DNA from: Parcubacteria group bacterium
GTDB lineage: Bacteria; Patescibacteria; ABY1; Buchananbacterales; UBA6539
Assembly (NCBI GenBank): GCA_002687175.1
Contig: NYZP01000012.1
Location: 1 to 6,501 of the forward strand
Direction: 5' to 3'
Length of the DNA stretch: 6,501 nt
The translations under genes were made by a program, and so were the position numbers. Shown piece by piece: positions 1 to 4,185 of this stretch. Position 1 is the first letter of the stretch; every line of letters begins with the position of its first letter. The notes under the pieces were generated by a model that had not been told where the DNA came from, made no database searches, and saw only the letters and a list, made by a program, of their open reading frames with translations.

Positions 1-1432
1 GTGTGTTTTCCTGGATATTGTTGAGGATTCGCTCTTTGAAAAGGGCACTGTTATATACTATAATATCTTGGTCATGTTCATAGATAGATTTACTGGAGCG
101 CGTTCGCAATTCGAAACGAACAAAATCAATGTCACTTACGGGATTCTTTTGGTCGAAACGCAAAACGCCGGCCCAACCCCTGTCCCGTTGTCGCAATTCA
201 GCCACATCAGTCCAATTCCGGGATGAATAACTGTCGGTGAAAATTTGATTACCGGCAAAATATTGTCTATCCTCCTCCACTTGAATTGTACCATTTAAAT
301 TTTTCCATTCGAATGATTTTGACAGGCGCATTGTGGACGAACTATCTTCAAGAATGCGGGAAACATTGGTAAAGAACTGGTCATTCCAATACCAGTTTCT
401 ACGGCCCCACTGAAGGTCAAATCCTTTGAAATAAGGCAAATCCCCTTTTAAGCGAAATTGATGGGAATCCATTTTATCCGCTGAACGTATTCCACCAGAT
501 TTAAATTCGATAGTATTTTCCTGCTGAATAAAACGCACGGTTCCAGCCAACTTTTCTGTTTCAATTTCAGTGGCAAAATTTTCGAACAAAGTTGTATACA
601 GCGTGCGGCCGTCGTAGAGCCTCGACTTCCCAGAAAATCGACCACCTAAAGACATAGGGCCAGCTTTCACTGAAACTGCACCGGACAAATCCTGATCACT
701 CTTGTTGGTGATACCTATACTCCTCAATACCTGAAAGTAGTTATGGTCCAGTTTGTTAGATCGCATCAGTACGACACCACCAAAATTACCAGCGCCAAAC
801 AATGTAGATGCACCCCCACGAACCACTTCTACATGCTCCAGATCTGTCAGGTCAATCAGGGCCAAATTGGCTTCATTGTCTAGGGAACGATTCATTTTTA
901 TACCATCCAGATAAACGGACACTTCGTTGGGATTGCTCCCCCGAATACTCACCCGTTGTTCTCCCGTTGTGGATGTGGCGATCGTAACCCCTTCCATTTC
1001 CCGCAGGACTTCACTGATATCCCGTATACCGCGAATTTCAGCTTTCCGCACCGTAACGATTTCCACTGCGCTGGAAATATCCTTTTCAGCTTCGCCCCGG
1101 GAACCGGTAATATTAACTTCCTGTCCCTTTAAAACAGTGGGGTTTAAACGGAATGAATAAGTGCCGCTATTGTTAATGGATTGCTCCAAGGCTTCGTAGG
1201 CAATATGAGTGATTTTAACCTTGATTGGGAAAACTCCAGACCATTTGATGGAAAATTTTCCGTCCTCATCTGAAGAAGATCCTGATTCTGTGCCAACAAC
1301 AAGTATATTCGCCCCAATAATAGGCTGATTTGTCCGGCCATCAATTACATAACCGGTAATTGTCTGCACCTGCCCAACGATAAAGGTTAAAAGGAGTGTA
1401 TAGATTGTGAAGAATTTTTTTGCTATATGCAT
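1..1432 (-). CDS. TonB-dependent outer-membrane receptor, N-terminal part (3' end outside window)
   Basis: The reading frame is open from the ATG at 1432-1430 to the left edge, giving 477 codons without a stop. Residues 1-23 form a signal peptide (basic MHIAKK, then a hydrophobic stretch, VGQVQ). Residues 24-97 match the carboxypeptidase-regulatory-like beta-sandwich common in Bacteroidetes-type receptors (ITGYVIDGRTNQPIIGANI, then SSSDEDGKFSI). Residues 105-224 are the plug domain: EVNITGSRGEAEKDI at its start, where a TonB-box-like segment would lie, then RVSIRGS, VSVYLDGIKMN, LEHVEVVRGGASTLFG and FGGVVLMRS. The rest is the start of the beta-barrel, with alternating aromatic and polar strands such as FDLQWGRRNWYWND. 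By family, it binds a large substrate at the cell surface and imports it with energy from TonB-ExbBD. The substrate cannot be told from this part. It is divergent from the AroQ-like gene, with 105 bp between starts. No frameshift was found, and no in-frame ATG lies upstream in the gap. Confidence 0.93.
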   Translation of the reverse strand, partial: MHIAKKFFTIYTLLLTFIVGQVQTITGYVIDGRTNQPIIGANILVVGTESGSSSDEDGKFSIKWSGVFPIKVKITHIAYEALEQSINNSGTYSFRLNPTVLKGQEVNITGSRGEAEKDISSAVEIVTVRKAEIRGIRDISEVLREMEGVTIATSTTGEQRVSIRGSNPNEVSVYLDGIKMNRSLDNEANLALIDLTDLEHVEVVRGGASTLFGAGNFGGVVLMRSNKLDHNYFQVLRSIGITNKSDQDLSGAVSVKAGPMSLGGRFSGKSRLYDGRTLYTTLFENFATEIETEKLAGTVRFIQQENTIEFKSGGIRSADKMDSHQFRLKGDLPYFKGFDLQWGRRNWYWNDQFFTNVSRILEDSSSTMRLSKSFEWKNLNGTIQVEEDRQYFAGNQIFTDSYSSRNWTDVAELRQRDRGWAGVLRFDQKNPVSDIDFVRFELRTRSSKSIYEHDQDIIVYNSALFKERILNNIQENT

Positions 1433-1434
1433 AT

Positions 1435-1480
1435 TTCCCCGAATAAAATCAAAGATGATAAAATGTATCCCACCTTCAAG
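1435..1480 (-). promoter_or_regulatory. Possible Bacteroidetes-type promoter and short-spaced RBS of the TonB receptor
   Basis: Reading the minus strand, CTTG (1480-1477) is followed after 19 bases by CATCTTTG (1457-1450). This resembles the Bacteroidetes consensus TTTG-N19-TAnnTTTG, with one mismatch in each box. GGGGAA (1440-1435) precedes the ATG by only two bases, which is close for a Shine-Dalgarno sequence. The implied 5' leader would be very short. The assignment rests on pattern resemblance only, and it is unknown whether this organism uses that type of promoter. Confidence 0.22.
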
Positions 1481-1503
1481 AAACTGTGATTGTAAATTTA
1501 CGC

Positions 1504-1509
1504 TATAAT
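1504..1509 (+). promoter_or_regulatory. -10 box (TATAAT) for the AroQ-like / M23 unit
   Basis: A perfect TATAAT lies 28 bases before the ATG of the AroQ-like gene, in the divergent intergenic region. It would place the transcription start near 1516 and give a leader of about 20 bases. No good -35 box lies at the right distance: the hexamer 17 bases upstream is AAACTG. The leader also lacks a clear Shine-Dalgarno sequence, so initiation may be weak or leader-independent. In an AT-rich gap a TATAAT can arise by chance. Confidence 0.4.
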
Positions 1510-1537
1510 TCAGGCGATTTTTACCTGTTTTCCGAAT

Positions 1538-1963
1538 ATGAATATTCTTATCCTACACGGTCCAAATCTTAATCTTCTCGGTACAATGTCCGCTCAAGGA
1601 GGCAAACGAATCACTCTGGATAAGATCAATACCCCCCTGCGTCGTCATGTCCGTAATACGGATCACACCCTTAAGATCATTCAAACTCATAAGGCCTTTC
1701 AGGCCATAAATATTATCCAACGTAATCGTAATTGGGCTGATGGCTTTCTTTTTGCGCCAATGGCCTGGGCCCGATATGAATACTCAATATTAGATGCCAT
1801 AAAGGCTTCAGATATTTCTACAATTCAATTGCTCTTTTCAAATGGGTTTGATGATTTAGATGAGACATCATCAATCTTCTCCGATATTTGCCATTCAACT
1901 ATTATCGGTCCACCTGATCAAATATATATTGATGGGATTGACGCAATTACAAACCTGAGTTAA
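1538..1963 (+). CDS. AroQ-family protein (type II 3-dehydroquinate dehydratase fold), probably non-catalytic
   Basis: The 141-residue length and secondary-structure pattern fit type II 3-dehydroquinate dehydratase (AroQ), a cytoplasmic dodecamer that converts 3-dehydroquinate to 3-dehydroshikimate in the shikimate pathway. The first strand and loop are classic: ILHGPNLNLLG (residues 5-15), with the enolate-stabilising Asn at N10. The middle (IIQTHKAFQAINIIQRN, then ADGFLFAP) and end (STIIGPP, IYIDGIDAI) also align. Against the Mycobacterium tuberculosis enzyme from memory, however, the lid Arg19 and Tyr24 become M17 and G22, Asn75 becomes A73, His81 becomes R79, Glu99 becomes Q97, His101 becomes L99, Arg108 becomes D106 and Arg112 becomes T110. 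Only the first Asn and the SN pair (101-102) remain. A normal dehydratase activity is therefore unlikely. The frame is intact, so this looks like a maintained pseudoenzyme rather than debris. It is followed after 4 bp by the M23 lipoprotein gene. The start is the first ATG and begins the conserved strand. Confidence 0.82.
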   Translation: MNILILHGPNLNLLGTMSAQGGKRITLDKINTPLRRHVRNTDHTLKIIQTHKAFQAINIIQRNRNWADGFLFAPMAWARYEYSILDAIKASDISTIQLLFSNGFDDLDETSSIFSDICHSTIIGPPDQIYIDGIDAITNLS

Positions 1964-1967
1964 ATCG

Positions 1968-3023
1968 GTGAAACAAATTTTATTTTTACTTATATGGGGA
2001 ATTTTGGCCTGTACCCCACCAATGAACCCAAATATTTCTAAAGAGGATTTGGCGGTTGAAATTATCACCCCTTCTATTGTCAAATCCGATGATGGTTATT
2101 CTACTATACTTACCATTGATCCATTACTCATAGGATTGGATTCATTATCCAAAATTGCACAACAACCTATTTCATGGGAAACGTTTCTCAATAGTATCCA
2201 ACCAGAATTACATGATTCAACGCGCACAATGTTAGGTGATTATCTTACTGAAACCCTAACGAACAAAATGTTATATCCTTCCTTAACCCATATAGAAAAC
2301 AAAAAGAACAGGTCCGTGATTACCTATTCTGTAGACACAAGCGTTGTGTTACCCCAAATTCGCTATAGTTTATCAAAAATAGGGGTGGGTGCGCCTATGG
2401 AACCATTATTTGATAGGGGCGGTAATATTCCCGATTTTTCTTTATTAATTCCCAAAACCTTATTAATGCTTCCGTGTGAAGGGCTGTATATTCCTAAAAA
2501 AGCTTCACGGTTGCCAAATGCCCCCAGAGCTTATCGATCAGGTGTTCATCGTGGTATTGACTTTTTCTCTAATTGGGGAACACCCGTTAGGGCTGTTGCA
2601 GATGGCATAATTTCACGTTCTGATTTAAATTACAAGGAAATACCTGCAGAATTCAGAGTTGACGTTTTAAAAAGAGCTGCAAAATTAGGTCGCACACCTT
2701 CCGATATTTTTAATAATATTTTACTAGGGAAAGCTGTCTTTATCGATCATGGGTTCGATCTTTTTCCGGGATTTCGTGCGATTACCATTTATGCGCATTT
2801 ATCCCATATAAACAAAAAAATAAAACCGGGATATAAACTAAAACGAGGAGATGTTTTTGCCCAATCCGGCAATACGGGGACAAAACCCAGCACAATGGGG
2901 ACGCGAGAAGAATCTCACCTCCACTGGGAATTGATATTACAAGACGCTAAGGGCGAATATTACTTTGGGCAGAACATGTCCTACAAAAAACTTTATCCTC
3001 TATTAAATTCCATTTTTAAATAA
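1968..3023 (+). CDS. M23-family (LytM-type) metallopeptidase lipoprotein
   Basis: This 351-residue protein probably cleaves peptidoglycan cross-links or stem peptides in the periplasm. The GTG start is chosen because it gives a complete lipoprotein signal (MKQILFLLIWGILAC) with the lipidated Cys at residue 15; Leu at -2 is slightly unusual. Residues 20-185 are a poorly recognisable N-terminal region. The M23 domain spans about 186-335. Zinc ligands are visible: H194 and D198 in HRGIDFFSNWGTPVRAVADG, and H319 in the HLHWEL motif with H317 beside it. VFIDHG (258-262), IYAHLSH (274-280) and GDVFAQSGNTG (294-304) are the usual conserved strands. An extra segment of about 35 residues (roughly 219-253), apparently helical, separates the first strands from FIDHG. 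All catalytic residues are present, so an active enzyme is expected, unlike degenerate EnvC/NlpD-type activators. The gene starts 4 bp after the AroQ-like stop without a clear ribosome binding site, suggesting translational coupling. The stop is 11 bp before the terminator hairpin. Confidence 0.92.
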   Translation: MKQILFLLIWGILACTPPMNPNISKEDLAVEIITPSIVKSDDGYSTILTIDPLLIGLDSLSKIAQQPISWETFLNSIQPELHDSTRTMLGDYLTETLTNKMLYPSLTHIENKKNRSVITYSVDTSVVLPQIRYSLSKIGVGAPMEPLFDRGGNIPDFSLLIPKTLLMLPCEGLYIPKKASRLPNAPRAYRSGVHRGIDFFSNWGTPVRAVADGIISRSDLNYKEIPAEFRVDVLKRAAKLGRTPSDIFNNILLGKAVFIDHGFDLFPGFRAITIYAHLSHINKKIKPGYKLKRGDVFAQSGNTGTKPSTMGTREESHLHWELILQDAKGEYYFGQNMSYKKLYPLLNSIFK

Positions 3024-3034
3024 CTATTGAATAA

Positions 3035-3070
3035 ATAAAAAAGGCCCTGTAAACACAGGGCCTTTTTTAT
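3035..3070. terminator. Bidirectional intrinsic terminator between convergent genes
   Basis: A perfect 16-bp inverted repeat (3035-3050 and 3055-3070) encloses the loop AAAC. The core GGCCCTGT/ACAGGGCC is flanked by six A on the left and six T on the right, so an RNA from either strand forms a GC-rich stem followed by a U tract. It lies 11 bp after the M23 stop and 24 bp after the end of the PorV-like gene on the opposite strand, serving both convergent units. Confidence 0.93.
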
Positions 3071-3094
3071 CTGATAATTTGTTTTTGTTTTTTT

Positions 3095-4159
3095 CTAAAA
3101 CTCTACAGATAACTGCATGACTTGATTTGATTCAAAATATCGGGCAAGTGACCGCATTGAATATGAGATACCTATGTTCATACCACCAACCGGAACAGTC
3201 ACACCAGCACCAAATGTTGCGCCAAAAAGATTATTTTTAGCTTCAGATTCGGCCTCACTCCAATTATCCTTTGAAATTTCTGACGGTTTGGAATCTCCAA
3301 CTAAACGGGATTCCATTCCACCAGCCACCCATGCGGGTCCAAATGAATACTTAGCAGCAAAACTTTGTGTATTTGCTGAAAATGAATTATTTGTAAAGGC
3401 CCACATAAGATTCAATCCATCCATAGCAGCATAATTTAGCGACACATTCAGTTTTGCTGGCAAATCAAAGGCTTCACTTTTCACCCGGAATCGTTCTACG
3501 CTTGATCCAGACTGGGATTCCGAAGGCGTTAAGGTCTGTTCTAAGTCTGATCCCTCATACTCCATGCGATTACCAAGATTGCTCAGGGTAACGCCAATAG
3601 CCAGTGGGTAATTTGCAAATCGATATTGGACACCCATATCAATGGCAGTACCACTTGCTTTTGTATTTATGATTTGTTCAGAAACTAGTTTCAATGAGGC
3701 ACCAAAACGAACCCGATCTGCAAATGATTTTGCATATGTTGCCGTGACTGTCTGAAAATTAGGTGAAAACATTTCACCGGTTCCTTCAGTCGCCTGAGCT
3801 GTCGTAACTGGAATATCTCCAAAGTCTAGAGATTTTACAGAAATACCAAATGAGCCGCTTGCTCCTAGATTCGTAACAAACCCTGCATTGGAAATATCAA
3901 TATTTCCTATATAACTCATTGTTGAAGCGGTTCCTTGAAATCCCCCTATAAATCCCGCAATACCAGCGGGGTTAAGATAGAGTGCATCTACACCCAAAAC
4001 TGTCGCACCATTGGCTCCAGAAGTGGCTATGGATAAGGCACCGACAGGAATGAGGAGCTGGGTTGCTCCTGCTTGTCCTTGAGATTTAATCGTCCCAGCT
4101 GATAATGCGCCTATTAGGAAGACACTGCTTAGGAAGACCTTTATTGTAGTATTTTTCAT
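3095..4159 (-). CDS. PorV/PorQ-family outer-membrane beta-barrel protein (T9SS-associated)
   Basis: This is a 354-residue protein with a signal peptide (MKNTTIKVFLSSVFLIGALSA, cleavage probably after residue 21). It then has the family's N-terminal signature: GATQLLIPVGALSIATSGAN (31-50), VDALYLNPAGIAGF (57-70) and MSYIGNIDI (81-89). The remainder is made of alternating barrel strands such as FGISVKSLDFGDIPV and YRFANYPLAIGVTLSNLGNRM. It ends in a C-terminal Phe (QLSVEF), typical of outer-membrane barrels recognised by BamA. In the type IX system, PorV binds cargo emerging from the translocon and carries it to the PorU sortase; PorQ-like relatives may serve particular cargos. This copy directly follows a T9SS cargo gene (26 bp gap, same strand), suggesting they are expressed together and perhaps act together. 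The usual GAR at the conserved loop is GAL here. The main-system PorV cannot be told from a paralog; lone cargo-linked copies like this are more likely paralogs. Confidence 0.87.
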   Translation of the reverse strand: MKNTTIKVFLSSVFLIGALSAGTIKSQGQAGATQLLIPVGALSIATSGANGATVLGVDALYLNPAGIAGFIGGFQGTASTMSYIGNIDISNAGFVTNLGASGSFGISVKSLDFGDIPVTTAQATEGTGEMFSPNFQTVTATYAKSFADRVRFGASLKLVSEQIINTKASGTAIDMGVQYRFANYPLAIGVTLSNLGNRMEYEGSDLEQTLTPSESQSGSSVERFRVKSEAFDLPAKLNVSLNYAAMDGLNLMWAFTNNSFSANTQSFAAKYSFGPAWVAGGMESRLVGDSKPSEISKDNWSEAESEAKNNLFGATFGAGVTVPVGGMNIGISYSMRSLARYFESNQVMQLSVEF

Positions 4160-4166
4160 GATTATA

Positions 4167-4174
4167 ACTTCCTC
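4167..4174 (-). promoter_or_regulatory. Ribosome binding site of the PorV-like gene
   Basis: On the minus strand, GAGGAAGT lies 7 bases before the ATG at 4159-4157. It is a strong Shine-Dalgarno sequence, the clearest in the window, and supports the chosen start. It sits in the 26-bp gap after the cargo gene, so the barrel gene can be translated efficiently from a shared message. Confidence 0.75.
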
Positions 4175-4185
4175 ACTATCTTCGT

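Noticed and set aside
448..645. Short minus-strand open frame inside the TonB receptor
   Set aside because: It is an alternative frame of the receptor's own strand, with no family resemblance; the receptor frame is continuous here.
927..1160. Plus-strand open frame opposite the receptor plug domain
   Set aside because: It is antisense to strongly conserved plug-domain codons and shows Ser/Arg/Ile-rich low-complexity translation without a ribosome binding site.
1144..1344. Minus-strand open frame over the receptor's N-terminal domain
   Set aside because: It is a shifted frame of the same strand; the carboxypeptidase-regulatory-like domain is in the main frame.
1538..1963. AroQ-like gene as a decaying pseudogene
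   Set aside because: No stop or frameshift is present, the length is normal, and hydrophobic core positions are retained. Substitutions are concentrated at catalytic positions, which suits a changed function better than random decay, although this was judged by eye.
3174..3434. Plus-strand open frame opposite the PorV-like gene
   Set aside because: It is antisense to barrel-strand codons and has no recognisable protein features.
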